From: Ruminococcus flavefaciens 007c
GTDB lineage: Bacteria; Bacillota; Clostridia; Oscillospirales; Ruminococcaceae
Direction of reading: 5' to 3'
Assembly: GCF_000571935.1 (NCBI RefSeq)
Contig: NZ_ATAX01000009.1
Coordinates: forward strand, 17,762-81,761
Length of the DNA: 64,000 bases
A model generated the notes under the pieces. It ran no database searches. It saw only the letters and a list, made by a program, of their open reading frames with translations, and had not been told where the DNA came from. Below are positions 49,708 to 57,871 of the stretch, piece after piece (the stretch's first letter is position 1; every line of letters starts with the position of its first letter). The position numbers and the translations under genes were made by a program.

Positions 49708-51624
49708 ATGGATATAAAATACCTCAGGCTCCTTGCAAAGGAGTACCCTACCATCGAAAGCGCAGCCAGCGAGATAATAAATCTTTCGGCTATTCGAAGC
49801 CTCCCCAAAGGCACGGAATACTTCTTCAGCGATATGCACGGAGAATACGAAGCCTTCCTGCATATGCTGCGCAGTGCTTCGGGAATGATAAAGATAAAGA
49901 TAGACCTTGTGCTGGGCAAGACCGTTTCGGCTGCCGACCGCGAAAAGCTTGCCGAGCTGATATACTATCCCGAAAAAGAGATAGCCCGTCTTGCAGGCTG
50001 CGGTGAGCTGTCCGACGAATGGAAGCGGCTCAGCATATACCGCCTTATACTTGTGTGCGAGACCGTTTCCGCAAAGTATACCCGTTCCCGTATACGCAAG
50101 CGCATACCTGAGGATATGGTATACATACTCGACGAGCTCCTCAACGTCACCGACGACGTAAACAAGGACTACTACTATGACGAGATAATCGGCGCCATAA
50201 TCAGTACAGGCATAGCCGAGACCTTTATAATCTCACTATGTAAGCTCATACAGTCCGTATGTATAGACAAGCTTCATATAATCGGAGATATTTTTGACAG
50301 AGGTCCCCGTGCGGATATAATACTTGACGAGCTGATGAAGATGCACGACGTGGACATACAGTGGGGCAATCACGATATATCATGGATGGGAGCTGCCGCA
50401 GGAAATCCCGCGCTCATAGCCAATGTCATACGCATAGCCATGAGGTATAACAACTTCGACGTACTTGAGGACGGCTACGGTCTCAATCTCCGCGCATTGG
50501 CTGTATTTGCGGCGGAGACCTACGAGAACGACGATTGCAGACTTTATATGCCCAACGCTCTTGACGACAATATCTACGATCCTGTTGACCTTGACCTTGG
50601 TGCAAAGATGCACAAGGCCATCACCGTAATACAGCTGAAGCTGGAAGGACAGCTCATCGCCAAGCACCCCGAATGGGAGATGCAGGACCGCGATATCTTC
50701 AGCAGAACGGACTTTGCAAAGGGTACGGTCACCATAGACGGCAGGGAGTACGAGCTCCTTGACAAGAGCTTCCCCACCGTTGATCCTGCATCGCCGCTGG
50801 CGCTCTCCGAAGGCGAAGCGGAGCTCATGAACGTGCTGAAGGCCTCCTTCCGTCACAGCGAAAAGCTGCAAAGGCATATACGCTTTATCTACGCCAAAGG
50901 AGCTATGTACAAGACAGTCAACAATAATCTGCTGTTCCACGGCTGTATCCCCATGGACGAAAACGGCGAGCTCCAGAGCGTTAGTATTCGCGGCAGGAAA
51001 TACTCGGGCAAGACTCTGCTGGACAAGCTGGGCGAGCTTGTGAACCAGGCATATTTCAGCAGCGGTGAGGAGAAGGATTACGCAGATGACTTCATGTGGT
51101 ATCTGTGGTGCGGAGCAAAGTCTCCCCTTTACGGCAAGGACAAGATGGCATTCTTTGAGCGCTGTTTCATCGCAGACAAGTCTCTGCATACGGAAAATTA
51201 CAACGCTTATTATACCTTCTCGGAGAAGGCTGACGTATGTATGTCACTGCTGGAGCTCTTCGGACTTGACTCAGAAAAAGGCCATATCATCAACGGCCAT
51301 GTCCCCGTAAAGATAAAGAACGGCGAAAGTCCCGTGAAAGCCGACGGAAAGCTGCTTGTCATCGACGGCGGCATATCAAAGGCATACCAGTCAACGACGG
51401 GTATTGCAGGCTATACTCTCATATACGACTCACACAGTCTCAATCTTGCCGAGCACAAGCCCTTTGTGGCAGGTGAAAGCGGAAATACTCCCACCATCAG
51501 ACTCGTGGAGAAGCTGGAACGCCGCGCAAATATTTCCGATACCGACAAGGGTGAGGAGATACTTGACAAGATAAACGATCTCCGCCAGCTCCTTGAAGCC
51601 TACAAGGCAGGCCTGATAAAATAA
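49708..51624 (+). CDS. fbp: Fructose-1,6-bisphosphatase class III
   Basis: 638-residue cytoplasmic enzyme that removes the C1 phosphate of fructose 1,6-bisphosphate in gluconeogenesis. The class III (Firmicutes) type is recognised by its length and metallophosphatase-like motifs: FFSDMHGEYEAFLHML near residue 40, IGDIFDRGPRADIILDEL about 190-210 and QWGNHDISWMGAAAG about 218-232. The C-terminal INGHVPVKIKNGESPVKADG and VIDGGISKAYQSTTGIAGY are also typical. Good GGAGTG ribosome binding site. It is transcribed alone and ends before two hairpins. The large divergent spacer separates it from the LRR gene regulated on the other strand. Confidence 0.97.
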   Translation: MDIKYLRLLAKEYPTIESAASEIINLSAIRSLPKGTEYFFSDMHGEYEAFLHMLRSASGMIKIKIDLVLGKTVSAADREKLAELIYYPEKEIARLAGCGELSDEWKRLSIYRLILVCETVSAKYTRSRIRKRIPEDMVYILDELLNVTDDVNKDYYYDEIIGAIISTGIAETFIISLCKLIQSVCIDKLHIIGDIFDRGPRADIILDELMKMHDVDIQWGNHDISWMGAAAGNPALIANVIRIAMRYNNFDVLEDGYGLNLRALAVFAAETYENDDCRLYMPNALDDNIYDPVDLDLGAKMHKAITVIQLKLEGQLIAKHPEWEMQDRDIFSRTDFAKGTVTIDGREYELLDKSFPTVDPASPLALSEGEAELMNVLKASFRHSEKLQRHIRFIYAKGAMYKTVNNNLLFHGCIPMDENGELQSVSIRGRKYSGKTLLDKLGELVNQAYFSSGEEKDYADDFMWYLWCGAKSPLYGKDKMAFFERCFIADKSLHTENYNAYYTFSEKADVCMSLLELFGLDSEKGHIINGHVPVKIKNGESPVKADGKLLVIDGGISKAYQSTTGIAGYTLIYDSHSLNLAEHKPFVAGESGNTPTIRLVEKLERRANISDTDKGEEILDKINDLRQLLEAYKAGLIK

Positions 51625-51625
51625 G

Positions 51626-51690
51626 CCGGGGCTCTGCTTCCCGGCTTCGTATAAAGAAAAAGCCCGTACAGTGTACGGGCTTTTTTATCT
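51626..51690 (+). terminator. Terminators after fbp
   Basis: Two hairpins: GCCGGG/CCCGGC (51626-51645) and AAAAAGCCCGTAC/GTACGGGCTTTTT (51657-51685). The second is perfect and can work in both directions toward the convergent DUF1292 gene. Confidence 0.88.
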
Positions 51691-51703
51691 GTTCAGTTAC
51701 CGA

Positions 51704-52015
51704 TCATTCAAATTCGTATTCACCGTCGTAATTCTTCTTGAATTCCTCGAAGACCTCGTTAAGAAGGGCATCATCATCCACAGAAACGAATTCGTCCTCC
51801 TCGGGATCCTCACCGGGGATTATCTCAAGGATCACTACCTCGTCGTCCTCATCGTCCCAGGGCAGCAGCACACCGTATAGGTGCTCCTTATACTCCACTG
51901 TGCCGATGATTTCAAAGGAGACCTCATTGCCGTCATCGTCAGTAAGGGTGATGCAGTTTTCTATTTCGTCCTCGTTCTCAAGCTCGTCGAGCTCTTTATC
52001 GTTCATATCGCTCAT
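51704..52015 (-). CDS. DUF1292 domain protein
   Basis: 103-residue very acidic protein (many Asp and Glu) with the DUF1292 pattern: ITLTDDDGNEVSFEIIGTVEY, YGVLLPWDD, EDDEVVILEI. Family members are common in Firmicutes, often near RNA-modification and cell-division genes, and have no known activity. It has no signal or membrane helix. The start has GGAGGT. It is convergent with fbp and preceded by the decarboxylase gene, which lies 68 bases away with no terminator seen, so it may be read from the same operon. Confidence 0.9.
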   Translation of the reverse strand: MSDMNDKELDELENEDEIENCITLTDDDGNEVSFEIIGTVEYKEHLYGVLLPWDDEDDEVVILEIIPGEDPEEDEFVSVDDDALLNEVFEEFKKNYDGEYEFE

Positions 52016-52083
52016 AGTGATACCTCCGCAAAATTAATATAATACATTTTAACACATATACCTGCAAATTGCAATAGTCTGCG

Positions 52084-53415
52084 CTAATTTTTCAAAACAA
52101 GGACAGTCTTTATCCCGTAGGCGCGGAATATCTCTATGCAGTTCCTGTCGATGACCTCTCCGCTTACCGCTATGGGCACCGCAGGCGGACAGGGCACCTT
52201 CACCGATGCGCATATCCTGCCCTCTGCCTTCTCAACGGCTATTTCCTCAGCAGGTGCAAAGGCGGCTTCACGGATGGCGCAGGCCATCTTCGGAAGCTTC
52301 AGCCGAAAAGCGGGCCTGCTTTTATCATATCGGGAAGCTCCCGAAACCGCGCTTTCCAGCGCGGCGCGAAGCCGCCCGAAGTCTCCCGCCGCCGAAAACG
52401 GCGACATAAGAAGTATCACCAGCTCATCATCTGCGTATTCACATTCCACACCGTTCTGCCGCAGGAGTTGAGCAAGCTCCTTCCCGCAGAAGCCGCTTTC
52501 AGCAGCTCTTACGGTAATATGAAACGGATCTCCCTCCGCGAATAACAGTCTGCCGTCAAAGCTGTTTTTCAGTTCAGCCAGCCGAGGGAGAGTCGCGGCA
52601 ATATCACTGCGGATATTTTCCGCGATATATCGGTTGCAAAGATCGAGAGAAGCCATTATCAGGTACGACGGACTTGTGGAACCGAAAATACTCATCGCCT
52701 GCTTCAGCACAGGAGCATATTCCTCACGGGAGGTATGCAGGACCGCCGCTCCCGTAAGAGCAGGCAGCATTTTATGTGCGGAGTCGCAGCAAAGATCAGC
52801 ACCCAGCGCAACAGGATGTATATTCCGGGGCATAAAAGCCAGATGAGCGCCGTGAGCATTATCCACAAGGAGCCTTGCTCTGTAACGCCGGCAAAGCTCT
52901 GCCAGCGCGGCAACGTCTGCCAGTCTTCCCGTATAATCGGGTGACGTTATGTACAGGCAGGCAGGCTTATCCGAGGCTGCGAGAGCCTCCTCGGCATCGG
53001 AAAGCAGCAGCTCTCCCGAAAGAATACCGCTGCTGTACCGCGGCAGCAGCCACTGCACATCGAGCCCCAGAAGTGCCGCCGCATTAAGGAAGGCGCGGTG
53101 AACGTTCCTCGCAGCGATTACCCGCCGTCCCTCCTGCTTCATAACAGCCAGCATGGCCTGTATGCACAGGGTAGAGCCGCCTGCTGAAAAGGCAGAGCCT
53201 GCGCTTCCGTAAAGAGAAGCGGTATTGCGTTCACTGTCTGCAATTATACCGTCAGCCTCAAACAGGCTGTCCGCTCCTGATATTTCGGTAATATCAAGGC
53301 GAAAGGCCTCCGCAAGCCCCGCCGCGGGCGAGCCCCCCTTATGCCCGGGCATATGAGCGCGGAGAATATCAAGACCGGCGTACTGCCGGAGAAAATCATA
53401 GATCGGAGTATCCAT
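52084..53415 (-). CDS. Orn/Lys/Arg decarboxylase-family PLP enzyme
   Basis: 443-residue PLP-dependent enzyme of the short group found near DNA-metabolism genes in Firmicutes (YaaO-like). Residues from the cofactor site are visible: MPGHKGG near 22, GGSTLCIQA near 80, VDNAHGAHLAF near 188 and the Schiff-base Lys in CDSAHKMLPALTG near 212. The C-terminal domain (about 300-443) is present. It removes CO2 from basic amino acids to give polyamines, or has an altered activity. It starts nine bases after the stop of the sigma-region-4 gene, so it is co-transcribed with it from a promoter with a LexA-box-like palindrome. Confidence 0.9.
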   Translation of the reverse strand: MDTPIYDFLRQYAGLDILRAHMPGHKGGSPAAGLAEAFRLDITEISGADSLFEADGIIADSERNTASLYGSAGSAFSAGGSTLCIQAMLAVMKQEGRRVIAARNVHRAFLNAAALLGLDVQWLLPRYSSGILSGELLLSDAEEALAASDKPACLYITSPDYTGRLADVAALAELCRRYRARLLVDNAHGAHLAFMPRNIHPVALGADLCCDSAHKMLPALTGAAVLHTSREEYAPVLKQAMSIFGSTSPSYLIMASLDLCNRYIAENIRSDIAATLPRLAELKNSFDGRLLFAEGDPFHITVRAAESGFCGKELAQLLRQNGVECEYADDELVILLMSPFSAAGDFGRLRAALESAVSGASRYDKSRPAFRLKLPKMACAIREAAFAPAEEIAVEKAEGRICASVKVPCPPAVPIAVSGEVIDRNCIEIFRAYGIKTVLVLKN

Positions 53416-53424
53416 TGAAACACC

Positions 53425-53721
53425 TCATACGTAATACTGCAATATCCTGAATAATCTCAGTTTTGCACGGGACATGGCAGCTGAGGCCGCCTGCGGGGAT
53501 ATACCCAGCCTGTCGCCTATATCCGTCAGAGTCATGTCCTGAAAATAGTATAGCATAATAATCTCCTTTTGTCTCGGGGTCAGCTCATTATTAATAACTT
53601 TTAACATTACACGCCTAAGCATCGCTGTTCTTTCGTCCATGTCATTATGACCGAGCAGCCGCATTATCCTTTTGTCTGTCTCGCCGTTAGCCTTATCGGA
53701 ATATGTCACACGTTTCGCCAT
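53425..53721 (-). CDS. Sigma-70 region-4-only protein
   Basis: 98-residue protein. The second half is a sigma region 4 helix-turn-helix: LTPRQKEIIMLYYFQDMTLT then IGDRLGISPQAASAAMSRAK and LRLFRILQYYV. There is no region 2, so it cannot act as a full sigma factor alone. The N-terminal ~45 residues are charged (LGHNDMDERTAMLRRVM). It may be a sigma-like DNA-binding regulator or a partner of another sigma subunit. It follows a good AGGGGTGAGAG site and sits between a candidate 28-residue ORF and the decarboxylase gene. This compact arrangement suggests a shared operon. Confidence 0.83.
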   Translation of the reverse strand: MAKRVTYSDKANGETDKRIMRLLGHNDMDERTAMLRRVMLKVINNELTPRQKEIIMLYYFQDMTLTDIGDRLGISPQAASAAMSRAKLRLFRILQYYV

Positions 53722-53727
53722 AGTCTC

Positions 53728-53814
53728 TCACCCCTCCGACGCAGGGAAAGTGCTCCCGGAACCGTGGCTGACAGCGGATAAAAAATAGTTGTGAAAGCTG
53801 AAGAGATATGCCAT
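53728..53814 (-). CDS. Candidate 28-residue small ORF upstream of the sigma-like gene
   Basis: A short ORF, MAYLFSFHNYFLSAVSHGSG and eight more residues, with a strong TTAAGGGGGCAATATC ribosome binding site. Its stop (TGA) lies seven bases before the start of the sigma-region-4 gene, where the next ribosome binding site is embedded. It may be a leader peptide that couples translation, or a real small protein; no homologue is recognised. Confidence 0.4.
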   Translation of the reverse strand: MAYLFSFHNYFLSAVSHGSGSTFPASEG

Positions 53815-53965
53815 GATATTGCCCCCTTAAAAGTAAATAAAGAAGCACGAGCAGCAGATGCTGCGCCCCTGCGGAGCGGAAATCACGGAAAGAGATCCGC
53901 ATAATGCAAAGACTGGTCTTGATAAGATAGCTTTTGAGAACTAATGTTCCATTCCTTGTAATTAT

Positions 53966-53994
53966 ATTATAGAACATTTGTTCCCGAAAGTCAA
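53966..53994 (-). promoter_or_regulatory. Promoter with LexA-box-like palindrome in the spacer
   Basis: Minus strand: TTGACT (53994-53989), 17-base spacer, TATAAT (53971-53966). The spacer begins with the palindrome GAACAAATGTTC, close to the Gram-positive SOS box (GAACNNNNGTTC core). This lies in the 386-base gap 53722-54107, which otherwise holds only the small ORF, a possible start of the leader and the symporter terminator. Confidence 0.68.
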
Positions 53995-54078
53995 TAGCTT
54001 TAGGTTTTTTTGTTCATCTTACCGAAAGAAAAAACATAACGCAGCAGACGTTCTCTCACCCTGAGGCCATAACAAAAA

Positions 54079-54098
54079 GAGACTGCCGAAGCAGTCCC
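54079..54098 (-). terminator. Terminator of the putP gene
   Basis: GGGACTGC pairs with GCAGTCTC around TTCG, followed by TTTTTG on the minus strand, ten bases past the symporter stop. Confidence 0.82.
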
Positions 54099-54107
54099 TT
54101 CATGCTC

Positions 54108-55652
54108 TTAATTCTTTGCTCTCAGCTCGATATTAACAGCATCATATTCATTTGTGATCTCGTCTTCGGGAGCCTTCGTAGCAAGGGATACGACTATAAT
54201 GGCTATAATTGCGCAGATGAACGCAGGAAGAAGCTCATATATAGCCAGGACACCGCCTATAGGCGCAATGACGAACTTCCATACGAATACCATTACAGCA
54301 CCCACGATAAGGCCTGCCATAGCGCCCCACTTGTTTGAACGCTTCCAGAAAAGCGAGGTCAGCATAACAGGACCGAAGGTAGCGCCGAAGCCTGCCCACG
54401 CAAAGGATACTACTCTGAATACAGAGCTGTCCTTGTTCCATGCCAGCAGTATGCCTAGAGCCGCAATGACCAGCAGTACCGTTCTTGCGACCTTCATTGA
54501 GCCCTTGTCGCTCATCTTGAGATTGAATACGCCCTTGAGGATATTCTCTGACATTGATGACGAAGCCGCAAGGAGCTGCGAATCCGATGTAGACATTGTG
54601 CAGGCAAGGATACCTGCGAATACCAGACCTGCAATAATTGCAAGTCCCGCATGGTGCTCGCTCATGTACTGTGATATCCTGATAACAACTGTCTCTGAGC
54701 TTGTGCCGTCCAGTGTTTCAATTTCTTCGCTGTTAGAAAGGGCGTTTCCGATAAAGCCTATGAATATAGCCACAAACATGGATACAACTACCCAGACGGA
54801 AGCTATCCTTCTTGAGGTCTTGATCTTGTTCTTATCCTTTATAGCCATAAATCGGAGAAGGATATGGGGCATACCGAAGTAGCCGAGTCCCCACGCAAGA
54901 GTCGAGGCAATGGTCAGGGCGTTGTAATCATCCGCACCGCCTGTCTTGGGATTATGGATATTGCTCAGAGAGAAATATCCTGCGATATTATCTGCATTGT
55001 CAATAACATTGCCTACTCCGCCGACGGAATTGATACCAAAGATAACGATGCTTATGAGAGCCACAGTCATTACTATACTCTGGATAAGGTCGGTGGTACT
55101 TGCAGCAAGGAAGCCTCCAGTGCAGGTGTATGAGATGATTATGACAGCACTTACTATCATGGCGATATGGTAATCCCAGCCAAAAAGCGAGCTGAAGAGC
55201 TTTCCGCAGGCTGAGAATCCCGAAGCCGTATAAGGCACGAAGAAAATAAGGATAATGACAGCCGAAATGCCCATCAAAGCCCTTGACTTGTCCTTATAGC
55301 GTGTGGAGAAGAAATCCGGGATAGTGATGGCACCGCAGCGCTGACTGTAAACCCTGAGCCTTTTTGCAACTATGAGCCAGTTGAGATAGGTACCCACAGC
55401 AAGTCCGATAGCTGTCCAGCCTGCTTCGGCTCCGCCTGTAAGGTAGGCAACTCCCGGGAGTCCCATAAGCAGCCAGCTGCTCATATCCGAAGCTTCGGCA
55501 CTCATGGCAGTTACCAGCGGACCGAGCTTGCGGCCGCCAAGATAGAAATCTCCCACGTTTTCATTTTTCCTTGAGAATACGAGACCTACCAAGACCATGA
55601 CGACAAGATAGGCCACGATGGTACCAAGAACAATAATATCTGTTGTGTTCAT
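54108..55652 (-). CDS. putP: Sodium/proline symporter (SSS family)
   Basis: 514-residue integral membrane protein with about 13 helices. The sodium:solute symporter family features are clear, and proline type is supported by the N-terminal FYLGGRKLGPLVTAMSAEASDMSSWLLMGLPG (split over helices 1 and 2) and the Asp-rich sodium site. It imports proline with sodium. The C-terminal end is charged. It is transcribed alone, ending before a hairpin. Both the start (ATG with AAGGAG) and length are usual for PutP. A broader substrate range cannot be excluded. Confidence 0.93.
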   Translation of the reverse strand: MNTTDIIVLGTIVAYLVVMVLVGLVFSRKNENVGDFYLGGRKLGPLVTAMSAEASDMSSWLLMGLPGVAYLTGGAEAGWTAIGLAVGTYLNWLIVAKRLRVYSQRCGAITIPDFFSTRYKDKSRALMGISAVIILIFFVPYTASGFSACGKLFSSLFGWDYHIAMIVSAVIIISYTCTGGFLAASTTDLIQSIVMTVALISIVIFGINSVGGVGNVIDNADNIAGYFSLSNIHNPKTGGADDYNALTIASTLAWGLGYFGMPHILLRFMAIKDKNKIKTSRRIASVWVVVSMFVAIFIGFIGNALSNSEEIETLDGTSSETVVIRISQYMSEHHAGLAIIAGLVFAGILACTMSTSDSQLLAASSSMSENILKGVFNLKMSDKGSMKVARTVLLVIAALGILLAWNKDSSVFRVVSFAWAGFGATFGPVMLTSLFWKRSNKWGAMAGLIVGAVMVFVWKFVIAPIGGVLAIYELLPAFICAIIAIIVVSLATKAPEDEITNEYDAVNIELRAKN

Positions 55653-55825
55653 ACCTTGCTCCTTTTTATAAAATTTAGAGATAATAACTATTTTTAATTA
55701 TACATCATGTTTTAATTTTAGTCAATATTCAAAAACAACAAATATTATGTTTTACTTTTATGCAATATCCAAAATAACAAATACCTTTATTTCAGATAAT
55801 ATCAAAGGCTAAAAAAGCATAATTA

Positions 55826-55848
55826 AAGGGCGCAGGATATGCGCCCTT
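55826..55848 (-). terminator. Terminator of the VWA/PP2C unit
   Basis: AAGGGCGCA (55826-55834) pairs with TGCGCCCTT (55840-55848), with a T-rich tail on the minus strand. Confidence 0.85.
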
Positions 55849-55866
55849 ATGATCGGTATAAACTTT

Positions 55867-56913
55867 TTACTGCCCGTCCGCAGCTTCTCCGCCGTCTTCC
55901 GCAGCAGTCTCCTCACTGCCGTTTTCTCCGGCAGCAGGCATAACATCAGTAACGACCTGCTGTGAGGTCTCATCATCATATACGATATCCTCAGGCAAAG
56001 CTTCCTCAACAACGGGAACTGCCGAAGCAATATCCTCGCGTATGCCGTCAGAGCAGGCGCTTAGCTTCTGCATATCGATGATACCCGAGCATGAAACGTC
56101 ATCTCCGCTGCCCTTTCTGGTCATGGCAGGCAGGAACTCGCCCAGCTGACGGACGCCCTCCTCCATGCCGTTTTCCACCATGGTAAGAGCAAGACCGCGG
56201 AAAAAACCGAAGAGTTGCTCCTCATTCCAGTAGGAGTTCTCAACTCCGTCCGTGCAGAGAAATACCGCAGCAGGCAGAAGCCCCTTGGGAAGGTAAAAGA
56301 ACCTTGCCGAGAGAGCGGCGTCGTCCTGACACATAGAGGTAGTGACGTTCTCATAGCAGCGGGGATCCTCGGGGACAGGTGCATAGACATTGCTGTCGCC
56401 GTCGATGACCACGCATTTTCCGTCGCCTATCTGCGCCCCGAAGGCATAGTTATCGGTAACCGCCGCAAAGAGCAGCGTAGTACCGTAGGCGCTTATATAT
56501 TCTCCCTGCTCGTATCTTGTACGGTAGTGAGCAAATTTCTCGGGTATACGGCCGATCTCCTCCTCGGTGAAGGGCTCGTTCCTGAAGTCCTGTTCAGCCT
56601 TGTCATGCCAGCGAGCGATAATGCTCCGCCACAGCTGATTGAAAAGCTGCTCTCGCTGACGCTCATCGGCAAGCACCTCTTCTGCGCCTTCAAGTCCCTC
56701 AAAGAACTCCGCAACACACTCCGCCGCACAATCCACAGCAAACTGCGAGCCTCTCTCGGTACGCAGATAGCATGGGCTGCCATGTCCGTCCGCAGCAGCC
56801 GCGAAGGAATATCCCTCATAATCGGCAGCAAAGGAGCTGTCCTGGCAGACTATCTCACGGCTGAGATGAGAAGCACCTATGCTTGTCTGAGCAAAGGAAG
56901 TAAATTTTTCCAT
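55867..56913 (-). CDS. PP2C-family serine/threonine phosphatase
   Basis: 348-residue metal-dependent phosphatase. Its core (about 1-265) shows the PP2C motifs: SREIVCQDS, AAADGHGS (metal-ligand Asp), IGDGKCVVID, LCTDGVENSYW and KGSGDDVSC. The C-terminal ~80 residues are acidic, rich in Glu and Ala, and without recognisable fold. It is nine bases after a VWA-domain gene, so the two are co-translated. In other bacteria such pairs accompany a Ser/Thr kinase and a TerY-type zinc domain in stress or phage-defence related modules; no kinase is nearby. Cytoplasmic. Confidence 0.92.
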   Translation of the reverse strand: MEKFTSFAQTSIGASHLSREIVCQDSSFAADYEGYSFAAAADGHGSPCYLRTERGSQFAVDCAAECVAEFFEGLEGAEEVLADERQREQLFNQLWRSIIARWHDKAEQDFRNEPFTEEEIGRIPEKFAHYRTRYEQGEYISAYGTTLLFAAVTDNYAFGAQIGDGKCVVIDGDSNVYAPVPEDPRCYENVTTSMCQDDAALSARFFYLPKGLLPAAVFLCTDGVENSYWNEEQLFGFFRGLALTMVENGMEEGVRQLGEFLPAMTRKGSGDDVSCSGIIDMQKLSACSDGIREDIASAVPVVEEALPEDIVYDDETSQQVVTDVMPAAGENGSEETAAEDGGEAADGQ

Positions 56914-56922
56914 ATATCCACC

Positions 56923-57660
56923 TTACCAGTCGGATTCGTCCCAGTCGGCAGTATTAGCGTCGCTGAGGGCCTCATCTGTCTGAGTCTGAACGTCCTCGGC
57001 AAGCTTCTTTGAGATCTCAACGGGATCCGTATCGCTGTCAACAGTGCTTGAGTGGCTTGCGAACACGCTTGTGATAACGCTTGCCTTTTCTATCATAAGT
57101 CTGAGCTGATCCTTGTTCTTTACGTCGAGGACAGTCTCCGAGCTTCCCGAGAAGCGTGCGAGAATATCCCTGTCGGCGTCATCGCCGATAGCGAAGGCTA
57201 TTTTTATGGAACGCTTGAACCAGTTGTTCTTCTTGAGTGCTTCCAGTCCGCTCTCCCAGTTATCCGTAGGACCTCCGTCACTGAAGAGGAGTATAACGGG
57301 AGGATATGCTCCTGCCGCAGTCTGGAGGAACACATTCCTCGAAAGCTTCTTGTCCAGTTCCTTGCAAGCAGCGCCCAGATCTGTTACACCGCAGGCCTCA
57401 AAGCTCTTGAAGCGGTATCCCTCAGGGGATACAGGCTCGGGAGTTACCCAGGAAGCACCTGTGGAGAATTCCAGTACGGCGATCTTGATCTCGGCGTCGT
57501 CACTTTCGTCGCTTATTTCCTGTAATGTCTGCATAACTTCTTCCAGTGCTGATTCAACTTGTCCTATTTTGCTTCCCTGCATACTTCCGGAAGTATCTAT
57601 GACATAGAAAAGAGTCATGACCTTTCTGACAGCAGGTGCGTAATCGTCTAAACCCGGCAT
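56923..57660 (-). CDS. VWA domain protein, TerY-like
   Basis: 245-residue protein with an almost complete von Willebrand factor A domain (about 15-195). MIDAS residues are in DTSGSMQGS, GVTDLGAA and LFSDGGPTDN. The C-terminal tail is acidic (DTDPVEISKKLAEDV, then NTADWDESDW). It lacks the C-terminal zinc-ribbon that TerY proteins often have; a separate protein of that type is encoded at 12.9 kb. It probably binds a partner, such as a phosphatase substrate, in a metal-dependent manner. First gene of the pair with PP2C. Confidence 0.9.
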   Translation of the reverse strand: MPGLDDYAPAVRKVMTLFYVIDTSGSMQGSKIGQVESALEEVMQTLQEISDESDDAEIKIAVLEFSTGASWVTPEPVSPEGYRFKSFEACGVTDLGAACKELDKKLSRNVFLQTAAGAYPPVILLFSDGGPTDNWESGLEALKKNNWFKRSIKIAFAIGDDADRDILARFSGSSETVLDVKNKDQLRLMIEKASVITSVFASHSSTVDSDTDPVEISKKLAEDVQTQTDEALSDANTADWDESDW

Positions 57661-57871
57661 TTTTTTATCCTCCGTTCACATTTTTATAAGCAGAGACCGA
57701 AACAAAGGGAAGTATCCCCGGTCCCATGATGCCAATATAATTATATTTATTATACCACGAATAATTACTGCGGTCAAGAGGCCAAATGTTCACACAAATT
57801 TAACAATTTTAATCGTGACATCATCACATATATAATGTATAATGTTTTTATAGATATAGGAACGGAGGGAT

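Noticed and set aside
53693..53977. 94-codon minus-strand ORF upstream of the sigma-like gene
   Set aside because: It begins within the -10/spacer region of the promoter, so its start codon would not be transcribed, and it overlaps the sigma-like gene; the 28-residue ORF with a strong ribosome binding site fits better.
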